Below, piece after piece: positions 12,501-22,127 of a DNA stretch of 64,000 nucleotides (position 1 is the stretch's first letter; every line of letters starts with the position of its first letter). The translations under genes were made by a program, and so were the position numbers. The notes beneath the pieces were generated by a model. That model was given only the letters and a program-made list of their open reading frames with translations. It was not told the origin of the DNA and made no database searches. The DNA lies in the NCBI GenBank assembly GCA_963924555.1, contig OZ004593.1:4212480-4276479 (forward strand), written 5' to 3'. Source of the stretch: Crambe crambe (lineage: Eukaryota; Porifera; Demospongiae; Poecilosclerida; Crambeidae).

Positions 12501-15500
12501 ATGTGAAGCTACCCGACGTATATGTAGGGATTGTTGGCTGGATATACAGAACAAAGATTGATCCCATTTCCATCCTTCTTGTTTCCTTACTTTTTTGAGC
12601 AGTGGTCATCCCTACATCTTTTTTCATTTCACAAAATGCTTTTCCCTTACTTGTTCCTGGTCTTTTTTTCCTCTCTTTTATGGTTTTAGCTATGTATAAG
12701 AGTTCATTCTTCTATGCAGGGATAGATGAAAGAAGAATAGCACAGCAGCCCAATCATATTTATCAGGAGTCAAGGTGTTGTGTTATTATTGAGCTATACT
12801 TGGAGGTCGAAGATGCTGAAATAGAGTCTACCGTGGTGAATCTAAATCCCCGAGTCAATACAGTAGTCTATCATCATTATCTAGAGCTAGCTAGCTAGCT
12901 AGCTAGCTAGCTAGAGACAGCTGAGTAATATTATATTTTCGAATAATTGGATATCAAATACATGCGCATGCGTATTATAGAAAAGATGGCTTGAATTAGT
13001 TGAGTGCTGTGCTCCGTAGTGTCTCCTTTTTTCGACTCTTTCGAGGATCAACGAGTAGAAAAGATCGTAGTTCGTAGAATTTGGAGTGGATTTATCCAGA
13101 AATCATAGCTGTAGCTTGAGTGGTTCGAGAGATATGGTTGTCTAAGAATAATAATAACAAGTAAGGGAAAAAGCATTTCGTGAAATGAAAAAAGATGTAG
13201 GGATGACCACTGCTCAAAAAAGTAAGGAAACAAGAAGGATGGAAATGGGATCAATCTTTGTTCTGTATATCCAGCCAACAATCCCTACATATACGTCGGG
13301 TAGCTTCAGGTAATGTACGTATATGTGGGGATTGTTGGCTGGATATACAGAACAAAGATTGATCCCATTTCCATCCTTCTTGTTTCCTTACTTTTTTGAG
13401 CAGTGGTCATCCCTACATCTTTTTTCATTTCACGAAATGCTTTTTCCCTTACTTGTTCCTGGTCCTTTTTCCTCTCTTTTATGGTTTTAGCTATGTATAG
13501 AGTTCATTCTTCTATGTGTATGCAGGGACAGATGAAAGAAGAATAGTTCTCCAATAGTTCTCAGCACACCAGCCCAATCATTATCAACGAGTCAAGGTGT
13601 TGTGTTATTGTTGAGCTATACTTGGAGGTCGAAGGAAGATGCTGAAATAGAGTCTACCGTAAATCCCCGAGCCGATACAGTAGTCTATCATCATTATCTA
13701 GAGCTAGCTAGCTAGCTAGCTAGAGACAGCTGAGCAATATTATAATTTCGAATAATTGGATATCAAAATTCAAAATTTCATTGTAAAGCCTGCAAGGGAT
13801 ACATACAGAGAGAACATAATATGAAATAACCAGGCTTATGATGTGACATGATACAATAACTTGCTATAGAGTTGTGTGCAATATTGTTCTAAGTGATAGT
13901 GCCTTTTCAAAGGTTTCCTCGCAAGGAGTTGTGAGAAGGTGCAGCAGGTGCTTGAGTTCGCAGCCGAGGTGAACCTTGGTGATGTGGTCCGCAGGAAGGT
14001 TGCTCCTGCCGTACTTGTGCCCGCACACAGGACAGGCAAAGTCATCTGTGAACACTGGGATGGTGATAACGCGAAGGACTGTGGCAATTGCCCTGGCGCC
14101 TCGAATACCTTGCTCCCTGGCCTCATCCCATAGTCTCATCCAACTAATATCACGGGAGAGAGCAGCAAGGTTCTCACGTGAAGACACTAGGGACCAAATG
14201 TAGTCACGATCAGCAGCCTGGAGTTTGTCTTTGACTGCTCTCAGGGTGAGATGATTTTCAAAATTCTCTTCTTGCTGCAAAATAACTTCTGTCAGATTGG
14301 TCTTATAAACCTGCTCCAGGAACTTGCACTGCTGAATCACTAGTGGCTCAGAATCTTTCTCCCTCAGACAGTTGAATACCTCCACACTGATGGACACCTT
14401 TTTGGGGTGTAGGAGACGCCAGAGGAAACTGATCTTGCGGTGAAGGATACGAAGTCTCATAGTAGGCCACTGGAGTGCAACTAGTGGGATGAGATTGGAG
14501 TGATGTTTTGGAAGGTTTAGGATTTTCTTGCCGAGTTCACCTTGGAACTGATCCAGCGATGAGATCATTGGCTCTGTTAAAATCCAGTTTTCTGAGCCAT
14601 ACAGACAGACAGGTAAGACACAGACCTCGAGTAGTTCACTGGACGAGAGTGGGTTCTGCTCACCATAAGCTATGCCATTAGCTCGGTGGGCGAAGAAGGC
14701 TTGTTGTGCCTTAGCAATGTTGTGATTAATTGACTCTGTTGGAGAGAGGTCATGTGACCACTTTACACCCAGGCAGGTAGAAGAACTCGCAGATGCAATG
14801 GTTGTCTCACCTATGGACATAGTACTTGGCTGAGGTCTACGTATGGAGAACTCTTGAAGCTCCAGTTTATCTTCATTCAGTCGGAGGCCATTATCAACTG
14901 TGAACTGCCTTACAATAGAGGCTTGTTGTTCCAAGATATCTAAGTTTGGAGCCACGCCTCTCAGATCGTCTGCATGGCCAAGGGAGCCCAGATAGTGACC
15001 ATGGATCGAGACTCCCAATCCTGTAGATTCTAGCTCAATATATGCGCATGCGCATTATAGAAAGATGGCTTCCTAATTGAATTAGTCGAGTGCTGTGCTC
15101 CGTAGTGTCTCCTTTTTCATCGACTCTTTCGAGGATCAACGAGTAGAAAAGATCGTAGTTCGTAGAATTTGGAGTGGATTTATCCAGAAATCATACCTGT
15201 AGCTTGAGTGGTTCGAGAGATATGGTTGTCTAAGAAGAAGAATAATAATAGAGAAGAAGAAGAATCCAACGATTTACCTGCTTGCCGTATTTCTGAAACG
15301 GTAAGCTCCCTGGTCCTGAAACTTGGTCTGCACATTGTAGTAGGCTCTAGTAGGCTGGATAATCATTCACAGTAGCTTTTGTTAGGTCTAAGTGGGGGAA
15401 CTAGAATTTCACTTTTGTATTAGTTTATAGGCGGCACGCGCGGCCGTCCGAGTCATCACTACATAGAGAGTGCTACCACACTCTCTGATATAGAGAAGAA

Positions 15501-16708
15501 GAAGAATCCAGTGATTTACCTGCTTGTCGTATTTCTGAAACGGTAAGCTCCCTGGTCCTGAAACTTGGTCTGCACATTGTAGTAGGCTCTAGTAGGCTGG
15601 ATAATCATTCACAGTAGCTTTTGTTAGGTCTAAGTGGGGGAACTAGAATTTCACTTTTGTATTAGTCTATAGGCGGCGCGCGCGGCCGTCTGCGTCATCC
15701 CTACATAGAGAGTGCTACCGCACTCTCTGATAGCTTTCCAAGAGTCCTTAAATACTTTAGATTTGTACGAGTGCCAAAAATGTGCATAAGAGCAATTGTA
15801 CACAAAATTTAATGTCCAATTTATGGAAAAACCACTGCAAATATGATATACAAATTGTGGTATGGTGCAGGCACCTATGCATTACAACATAAGAGCTGGT
15901 ATAGCATAGTTTCATATTTCCTAGTACATAAAATGAACTCTGCTTTAATAAAATATGTGGTACTCATTTTGTATCATAGGAATTGATTCGTGGTGGAGTG
16001 ACAGCTTCAGCCAGTTTTGGCTATCAGATTGAACCAATAGCAAGTGTCCAGGCATGCAAGAATAACTGCAGTCTTCATGCAAAATTGTGCGTGGAAGTCC
16101 ATGACTCGTGGCCTGACAATACTCTTGAGCTGTATGCTTTTTATCAGTTCAGAACATTCTCTTGTCCTCATTTTGTAAGTGATATGGAATAAAGCTCAAA
16201 AATATAGGCATAGCTATAATACATTTTAAGGGAGATATTTCATATAGCTAGCTATATAGCTACCCTCTTCAAAACTAATGTCATATCATCTAAATAAATT
16301 CAAAAGTAGCTATACAGTCAGCTAGCTGGATTCAGATTGCCATAAGGGAAAAACACTGAATAATTATAGGTCTGAGGAGTGTAGCTAGTGATTTGTTATA
16401 TTATATATGTAACTTGCTATTTACAGGATTTTACCTGTGATGGATGGGGGAAGAAACACCGTTGGAATGGTCTAGATCATACCTGGCATGGGCCAAGCTC
16501 TCCAAGGAAATGCCTGTGGAGCAGTTGCAAAGGAAAATTACATCCCACTTGTGGTGCTGGAGCTTTGCTTATGCACAGAGCCACAGAGTGTGCACCTGAT
16601 GACTTCCCAGTTGTGGCTGTTGCAGTTTCAGCTGCAGGATTATTTATAAGTATATGTATTATAATTGTTGGTTGTGTTGGTTGTATTATCTGCTGGAAGT
16701 ACGGATGA
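3565..16708 (+). CDS. Membrane-anchored large-lipid-transfer-like protein, 7 exons, 5' end incomplete
   Basis: I place exons at about 3565-3950, 4039-4146, 4211-4317, 5123-5200, 5380-6738, 15980-16174 and 16427-16708. Every junction has GT/AG signals and consistent phase (1, 1, 0, 0, 0, 0), giving about 860 codons. The long fifth exon holds helical HEAT-like repeats: a stretch around ALGNTGSNSSLALILSFL, then AVIDALSKL. This spacing resembles the helical domain of vitellogenin, MTP and other large lipid transfer proteins. An RAKR at 6103-6114 could be a furin-type cleavage site. The last two exons encode about ten cysteines and one strongly hydrophobic segment (about 16605-16690) before a short tail, so the product should be a type I membrane protein facing the lumen or outside. 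The signal peptide exon is not found, so the start at the ATG at 3598 is doubtful. Family is by pattern only; C-terminal half unassigned. Intron 5 is 9.2 kb. Confidence 0.7.
4676..4973 (-). repeat. TTGGCGAG short interspersed element, copy 1 (intron 4)
   Basis: About 300 bases bounded by TTGGCGAGTGAAA on the left and TCGCCAATTGAATATGTTAC on the right. An opposite-orientation copy lies at about 18490-18815. Shared internal landmarks include GGTCAAA, ACAAAATGCTGTAGAAA and TACCACAAGCACTTAG. It is non-coding and sits in intron 4 of the lipid-transfer-like gene. Confidence 0.75.
7526..8063. mobile_element. TTAA-flanked non-autonomous DNA element, copy 1
   Basis: TTAA at 7522-7525 and 8064-8067 brackets 538 bases whose ends are GGGTGGTGGCACAT and its exact complement. 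No transposase is encoded. TTAA target duplications are known for piggyBac and Kolobok elements; the GGG start leans towards Kolobok, but that is inference. Related copies are at 52527-53038 and, truncated, at 34263-34478, sharing CCCACRCATGGTTGCTA near one end. Confidence 0.8.
8203..8224. repeat. Short TTCA-loop hairpin, copy 2
   Basis: Arms CCTCGGCAC and GTGCTGAGG surround a TTCA loop, preceded by CCAGCACTGCA and followed by an A-rich run. It is the middle member of a three-copy set (2474, 8203, 31937). Confidence 0.6.
8710..9350 (-). repeat. Inverted copy of the 15.1-15.7 kb repeat block
   Basis: Read on the minus strand this contains GTGGGGGAACT, CACAGTAGCTTTTGTTA and TAAGCTCCCTGGTCCTGAAA, in the same order as 15290-15660 but diverged. 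It also has a block matching 13080-13130 (the AAATCCACTCCAAA region) and partial foldback signals at 9230-9280. No coding frame is supported. Confidence 0.6.
9718..11761 (-). mobile_element. hAT-family DNA transposon with 8-bp target duplication
   Basis: The element is bounded by identical GACATCAC at 9710-9717 and 11762-11769, an 8-bp target duplication diagnostic of hAT. The ends are imperfect inverted repeats: TAGGGACATGCAAATTATGC on the left and the complement of TAGAGACATGCAAATTATGC on the right. Subterminal motifs built on CTATTATGC recur at both ends, as expected of transposase binding sites. Length 2,044 bases. The transposase reads on the minus strand and is broken. It lies in intron 5 of the lipid-transfer-like gene, opposite in orientation to it. 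Confidence 0.92.
9842..11657 (-). pseudogene. hAT transposase, frameshifted
   Basis: Reading on the minus strand, the N-terminal piece (11657-11349) is acidic and serine-rich. The next (11368-10625) has a BED-like zinc finger (FCNAC, then HVRSVKH), followed by transposase core sequence around VSVIFDGTSR (first catalytic Asp). The last (10576-9842) carries the hAT C-terminal dimerisation region with LLQPSSAAAERVFSLL. The joins at about 11350-11370 and 10580-10640 change frame; between them a third frame encodes FGDIEPFLIRNQDLGP. At least two indels therefore separate it from an intact gene. A similar tail lies at 42325-42535. Confidence 0.88.
12351..12650. repeat. Foldback element (family C, copy 1)
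   Basis: The arms are about 130 bases, starting GGGAAAAAGCATTTCGTGAA and containing GATGTAGGGATGACCACTGC and CAATCTTTGTTCTGTATATC. The loop at about 12481-12520 is non-palindromic and reads ACATTACTACACTATAATG. The arms match nearly perfectly. Confidence 0.88.
12351..13156 (+). repeat. Tandem duplication, unit 1 (806 bases)
   Basis: Begins with the foldback at 12351-12650, then a unique tail with TATGGTTTTAGCTATGTAT, a (TAGC)n run near 12887-12912, and a block TTTGGAGTGGATTTATCCAG. The same order recurs from 13157, with a LINE fragment inserted near the end of the second unit. Nothing coding is supported. Confidence 0.8.
13157..13456. repeat. Foldback element (family C, copy 2, loop inverted)
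   Basis: Same arms as copy 1. The loop at about 13293-13320 reads CGTCGGGTAGCTTCA then GGTAATGTACG. This is the reverse complement of the loop of copy 1 with about 12 bases missing, whereas the outer flanks of both copies keep the same orientation. Confidence 0.85.
13457..15237 (+). repeat. Tandem duplication, rest of unit 2, split by a LINE
   Basis: Positions 13457-13766 repeat 12651-12957, including the (TAGC)n run and GAATAATTGGATATCAAA. Positions 15036-15237 repeat 12958-13150, starting at ATGCGCATGCG. The two halves are separated only by the LINE fragment, so the LINE arrived after the duplication or hit this copy alone. Confidence 0.8.
13767..15035 (-). mobile_element. LINE (non-LTR retrotransposon) 3' fragment
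   Basis: A 384-codon minus-strand frame (15018-13864) holds the end of a reverse transcriptase. GHADDLRGV replaces the usual YADD-type catalytic box; Asp-Asp is kept but Tyr-Ala has become His-Ala. It continues through a thumb/connection region with SENWILTEPMISSLDQFQ and ends in a CCHH-like finger (CPVCGHKY, then HITKVH). The N-terminal half of the enzyme and any endonuclease are missing, consistent with 5' truncation. No clear poly-A tail or target duplication is seen. Clade is uncertain (CR1/L2-like at best). The frame is open throughout, so it may be fairly recent. Confidence 0.85.
15251..15730 (+). repeat. Direct tandem duplication, period 242
   Basis: Units 15251-15492 and 15493-15730 are nearly identical. 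Each runs from GAGAAGAAGAAGAATCCA to a small palindrome, AGAGAGTGCTACC followed by CACTCTCTGATA. Both include a GC-rich patch, GCGCGGCCGTC. The palindrome also occurs at 8370-8392. High identity implies a recent duplication. Position 15731 to the exon at 15980 shows nothing further. Confidence 0.85.
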
Positions 16709-18489
16709 CATTGACATTCAATAACCCCTTTAATCTTGATGAAAATTTAATTGCTGTTTGAATTCAAGTGCAAATATGTATAGCTATAGCAAATGCTGGG
16801 TATACTTATATTAATTTTAGTCATATGACAAGTTAATAATTTGACAATTGATAGACTATTGCACATGCATTTTACGAAAACACACCAAATTGTCATTAAG
16901 TCTTTTTACAAAGAAATATACCAAAGAACTGCCAAAAAAATTATAGAGTCCCCATTGCAGCATTAAAAAAGTAGATGGCTAAGTGCTGTATCTTCACGCA
17001 GGTAGTCGTGCAAAGAATTTAGTTAAAACACTTTTTCATTAGAATACACAATGACAGACTGAAAGATGAGCATGCTCAGTATAAAAATGATTACACAATT
17101 TAAAAAGGAAGTCCCCTCTAAACAAAACATCACAAAGAAAACCAGAAAAAAAAAGATCAACAAAATAATATGCGTATGCATACACACAACAAGTGAAATG
17201 TTTGTTACTTAGTTACCATATAGGTTTGAACCTTACAATAGGAGTACAGTTTTCACAATGGGTGCATATTGTGATGTTATCACAGGAGTGCTGCTTTCTG
17301 AAACAGTAGGCAATGGTAAATTTGAAGCAAGAACCTCTGACTCAGTATATCACGATCAATGTCCTTTGCTCAAACCTAAAATGGAGCCTGCACATTAGGG
17401 GTAAAAAAATATGGATAAAGGAATTCAATATTTTACCAACTATTATACACTCATTATCTAATCTGCTTATGATAATATCCACAATAAATAAGTTAAATTT
17501 CTGCACTGGCATTGATAATAAAATATTCACTCTTCTAATCAAAGCACACAAAGGCATTTTCACTGACCCCCATGGTAAGTGCATGCATTTTTGCTTTTGA
17601 TGACTACAATACCCTTTATTTTGGTTTGGTTTACAGGTAAAAATGTTGCCTTCTATGATAAATTGCACAATACTATACATCACACTGAATGTTCATATTT
17701 ACTGGAAAAAACTACATGCTGTAATCAATGTAAGCTTTATCGCATCAATATTATTGTTATAACAAAACACACATATCTGAAGACAATTTAACCAATCCTA
17801 GTAGCCATGTAAATTACAGATTTTTAGACTCAACTAGTAAAGATATACATATCAAGAAACTTCAAAAGGACGTCAGAATCAATGGAAGATACATTACACA
17901 GTAAAAAATGAGGTGTAATAATACACCCTATCAAGAGTGTTTCCACACACCACAAGGGGTGTGGGTGTTCTGTTAACACTCTAGGGTGTTTTAACAAGAA
18001 ATCAAGTGTTCCGGGAGGTGTAGGTGGGTGTAGGTGTTCTTGGGTGTTACTAACAATAACATAATTATTCAATGTTCCCATACATGTATGGTAAAATTTT
18101 ATAAATCCATCAGGGTTTTCTTGATAACAGTCTATCAATAATCATAAATCAACATGATGCGGGAGAATAACTAATTTCCTACCTTTTGATCTGTGCAGGT
18201 GCATAGGATTAGGTATAACTAAGGTGTCTAAGTTTATGAGATGTGTGCTTGTGGCATGTGCTGTGCTAACATGAAATGCTTGTAAGTGCTCTATAAAATT
18301 ATCAATTGATAATTGACAAGTACACAAAAAAATATCCTTTCCATCAACATAAATATCTTTTATCTATGAAAACGTTGGGGTCTTGTTGATATACATCAAA
18401 ACAATGGCATCTCTCCTGTAAGTATGCCCTCCACTCTTGATCCATTTTGGCCTAAAATTATACGAAAATATCTTATAATAACTAGGGTA
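16709..18489. other. Non-coding downstream of the lipid-transfer-like gene
   Basis: No convincing polyadenylation signal or gene. A 95-codon open stretch at 17313-17600 lacks recognisable motifs and is not supported. Positions 17905-18055 are an irregular minisatellite built on GGGTGT and its complement ACACCC, with palindromic potential around AAGAGTGTTTCCACACACC. Confidence 0.5.
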
Positions 18490-18815
18490 TGTTTGTGTAA
18501 CATATTCAATTGGCGAGTGAAAAAATCATTTGTACTTTAACTTCTTAGGCTAAGATATTGCTGTCAGGGTGGTGGCACCTGCATACACTGGAGGCTTACC
18601 ACAAGCACTTAGAAAGCCAAGAGCCTACAATCCACTTAGATAAGCCTAGCACCTCTATGACAAAATGCTGTAGAAATCTAGCTGCTTGTTGCTAAGTGTT
18701 GTGGGCATGTTTTATTTGTGGGGTCAAAGGTCAAACAAACGTCTGCATGACATACATATTGAAATTTCAATTTACCTACATGAATAAGTGGTAAACTCGC
18801 TTCGCTCACCAATAA
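18490..18815 (+). repeat. TTGGCGAG short interspersed element, copy 2
   Basis: Opposite orientation to the copy at 4676. Shared blocks include TAACATATTCAATTGGCGA, TACCACAAGCACTTAG, GACAAAATGCTGTAGAAA and GGTCAAAGGTCAAA. An extra segment near 18525-18585 includes AGGGTGGTGGCACCT, resembling a TTAA-element end. Confidence 0.75.
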
Positions 18816-18819
18816 GTAC

Positions 18820-18900
18820 TGTCTCTCTCTCTCTTCCCTCCTCCCTCCTCCTCCCCCCCTCCCCCCCCCCCCCCCCCCCACAAAAAAAGAGAGAAGGGTG
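18820..18900. repeat. Low-complexity CT and poly-C tract
   Basis: TCTCTC repeats pass into CCTCC and then long runs of C, followed by ACAAAAAAAGA. Homopolymer length here may not be reliable in an assembly. Confidence 0.9.
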
Positions 18901-19215
18901 TATGAAATTATGTATACGTACTTAAATATTGTTGCTGCTGCTCCATGATGGCCCATATCATGAATGACCATTGACGAAACAGTTACCCCTACAAGAAAAA
19001 ATATGACCTCAAGAGCAGGCTGAGAGGTATGTATTCATAGATCACTATTACAGGTATAGAAGGGCTGCATTTAGACTGGCCAATGTTCAGGCTTATACAG
19101 AGGGTATTCACTACATGATCAGAGGTCATAACTATAGGGATAAATGTTTACTAATAGTAGTAGGAAAACTAGTAGGAAAATATGTTGGTGTTGATAAACA
19201 TGCTTTTAATCGTCA

Positions 19216-21260
19216 CAGTGATACTTGCCTGGACCAACACACAGCTCATCTCCAGGACTGGATTTCGCTACCGAGTGTTCATAGCACTGTAGGAACTGGT
19301 GGCGCATGGCCAATGAGAATTCTATGTTAATAAAATTTCCCATTGCCTGCGCCAAGGATTTAAAGTAGGAATGCTTAGTCTCGTATCGCATTGTCCAGTG
19401 ACGTATGAGAGGACCATATCTAAATGTAATACAAATAGCTAGGTTATAGCTGCAATACATATGATTCATTAGCATACTCAAGCATAAGACGGGGCATATG
19501 CACCATAAAGTGCTTTTTCGGTATAATGCTCTCATTCGGATAAATGCGAGTAAATTCAGTATGGTGTTCACATATTAGAGTTTGCAGCATGATCTTGATC
19601 GATTGCTGGACTAAATAAATAACTGACGATACTCATCATCTTAAGGTAGCAGAGCCAATGTTCATCATCATTAGGTATCGAATCTCCGATAGCCAGTGGT
19701 AAAATCTTCATCAAAAGTAACATCTGAGCAGCTGCATGTATGTATATAGGGAAGACGAAATGTATTGATTTATGCCAGCTAGGTTACTGGTTGATCATGG
19801 GTCTGAATTGACTCTTGCTCATAGCTAAAATTAACCCTTGCACCACTATGCACAATCATAGTTACATACATATATACACACATACTTACCATTTTGATGC
19901 AGCTTGTGGTCTGCTGATCGTAGAATATTGTCGGAAATAGCAGTGGGGCGATCTTTACACTCCATATACCCCAGCTCAATGTTTTCAAGTTTTTCATTAA
20001 GGTCCTCTAAGGTGAAAAGCTTTTCTGTAAGAATAAACACTTTCAACATCAGCTTGACTTCATATTGAAGAGCACCCTCCAACAAGTCGTGCATTATATC
20101 AGGGATCAAACCCCCTGAAGTAACGCTAAAGAATTTAAGGGAATTCAGGAGAGATCTCCTATTGATCCCATACTCTTTTGAATAATCAGTTCCATCATTT
20201 GGTGGTGCTTCAACTATATCACATTGACTTTTATGACTATCTTAGTCACGTAGTGTAAATAGTCGTTCTTCAAACTGTATAAGGTGATTTAGGTGTGCAT
20301 GAAATAGAATATGTTATCCCATGAGAATACTGGGAGATCATTAAACCAGGGGTGATTTGAGCATGAGCATGAGCAAGTAGCAATGCACGCATGAGCAAGT
20401 AGCAATGCACGCATATTCTACATGCTGGTATGAACACCCCTTTCTGAATTAAACTTTGGTTATATATGGGCCTGGTGATAATATCATTCTGGCTCATGCA
20501 GTTATACCTTAATTTTTGAGTTATCTCTGGTGGTATGACAGTGTCGGCATGGTCGCAAAGCTGTGCTACTCTCCTTAAAACCTCCCAAAAGGTTACTTGC
20601 TGGATTATCAGCTGAAAATGCGGCAAGTGCACCATACTTGACTATGGCATGATCTTCGATATGAAAGGTAAAACCATCTTCCTATAATTAATAAAAAATG
20701 ACTCGGGTTTTTAATAGTCCAGTACCCTTAGCTTAAAATAGCTATAATGTACACAGCAATATTAGCAACATAAAACATACCAACTTCTTGAGGTCCTCCA
20801 CAATTGATTTCAGCACAGCATCAATTCCATATTCATCAATCACTGATTTCTTTGCGATGGCTAAAAGTTGTATCGAAGAAATCTTTGATCGATTCTTCGG
20901 AATTATGCTTCCAAGGGTGAAATAGAAGAAACCTATTGAATGTGGTATTATAGCCAAGGAGTATACATATATTATACCCTAGGGTGCTCCATGATCCAGC
21001 TTATGATGGCTGGTTCCCATGGATACCTTTAACCTTTTGTAATTTGTAATCATCATGAGTACAAGTCATGATGTCAGAACTGTTTCCATGGAAACCTAAG
21101 TCAAGTCATGGAAATGGGTTACCTATATCTCTATGGGGTAACACATTTCAGTACCCCTATCTTAACAGTGTATATGTTACTAACGTACCTAGTTTATGGA
21201 TTTTTCTTTTGGATCCTAGTGGGTTGCAAACCTCTACATCGTCGTAGTATAAAAAGAGTT
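19216..21260 (-). pseudogene. Spliced transposase-like gene (MHDLLEG family), lightly damaged
   Basis: Minus-strand exons, in transcript order: about 21250-21189 (LQLFLYYDDVEVCNPLGS), 20932-20781 (FFYFTLGSIIPKNRS, then EYGIDAVLKSIVEDLKKL), 20681-20508 (a GGFKESS block, then CRHCH), 20274-19890 (SGGLIPDIMHDLLEGALQYE), 19731-19478 (QMLLLMKILPLAIGD, then KKHFMVHMPRLML) and 19419 down to about 19216 (YGPLIRHWTMRYETKHSYFK). Donor and acceptor phases match at four junctions. One TAA lies in the 20274 exon, and the 19731 exon needs a one-base shift, so it is probably a decayed copy. I know the motif set as a multicopy, intron-bearing transposon-derived family of invertebrates, perhaps CACTA- or KDZ-related; the class is uncertain. 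The product may have an Asp-rich nuclease-like fold (YYDDVE) and a CxxC site. Confidence 0.72.
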
Positions 21261-21660
21261 GGAGACCGTGGCCATGACACAAGAAAATTGATATTCAGTA
21301 ATGAAAAGAGTTTCAACTTGCGACAATTGACATTGTCACTTGGGAAGACAAAAAGTACATGTGTATGATTGTGTGAATACCTAATAAATTAGTTCACCAT
21401 CAGTAGAGTTTTCTTTGCCTTTGTACGTAGTGCCTTGGCCAAGACACTCTGCAGATTTTCCACGTATATTCTAGAATTTTTCGGGAATCCTCGGGGCCTT
21501 GATATAATCCATCTTCTGCTGATTCAGCTCACTCTCCTCAAGCTTGACTGAAAAGAAAAACAAAATAATGAGAAAATCACACAAATAATAGGTGACAAGC
21601 TCAACATTATGTGTATTAACAGAATCTGATAACAAGCATAAAGCATTTGGCATTAATTAG

Positions 21661-22127
21661 AAGGGGTTACTCGACTGAAATTCACTCTCTTGTTGCTAAA
21701 TTTTTTTGAACCGCACACAGCCCATCCCTACTTCTCTTTTTTAATAAATTTTTTTTTCCGTTATCATCCAATGAACTGTTAAGGGGACCTGCTGTTTTTG
21801 TAGTATGTAGGTGCTTTGAGAATTGAAAGTGTTACCCATCACCAACTACGAGTCAACTATTCCTACTTCACTCCCATGATGAGGGAGTGAAACTGGGCTG
21901 GAGGCTCTGACTGTAAAATTTCCACCACCCTTTCGTACACCCCCAAAACTCAAGCCAGGCACTGATATGGCAAGCTTATGACTATTAGTAGTATCACATG
22001 CCATTTTTGGGCAAGAAGAGTGGTCTCAGAGTAGTTGGTGATGGGTAAGGGGTTACTTGACTGAAGTTGACTCTCTTGTTGCTGAACTTTTTTGAATCGC
22101 ACACAGCCATCCCTACTTCTCTTTTTT
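21661..22127. repeat. Foldback family B, rearranged copy 2
   Basis: Positions 21661-21757 match the right arm of the 1020-1325 element. Positions 21832-21890 match its inner left part (CCCATCACCAACTACGAG). Positions 22033-22127 match the right arm again. A stretch of about 140 unrelated bases sits in the loop (21893-22032). The order arm, partial arm, arm implies two overlapping insertions or an internal duplication. Confidence 0.75.

Larger units (their letters stand above)
6739..15979 (+). other. Intron 5 of the lipid-transfer-like gene, transposon-filled
   Basis: The GTAAGT donor at 6739 and the ATCATAG acceptor before 15980 bracket 9.24 kb. Positions 6740-7520 show nothing recognisable. 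The rest holds, in order: a TTAA-flanked element, a short hairpin repeat, an inverted repeat block, a hAT transposon, a tandem duplication with two foldbacks and a nested LINE, and a second tandem duplication. Other introns of the gene are 64-805 bases, so nearly all of the expansion is due to insertions. Confidence 0.65.

Noticed and set aside
13836-14203. Plus- and minus-strand short frames overlapping the LINE
   Set aside because: Shadows of the 384-codon reverse transcriptase frame.
18678-18971. Gly-rich protein on the minus strand
   Set aside because: Arises from the poly-C/CT tract; no support.
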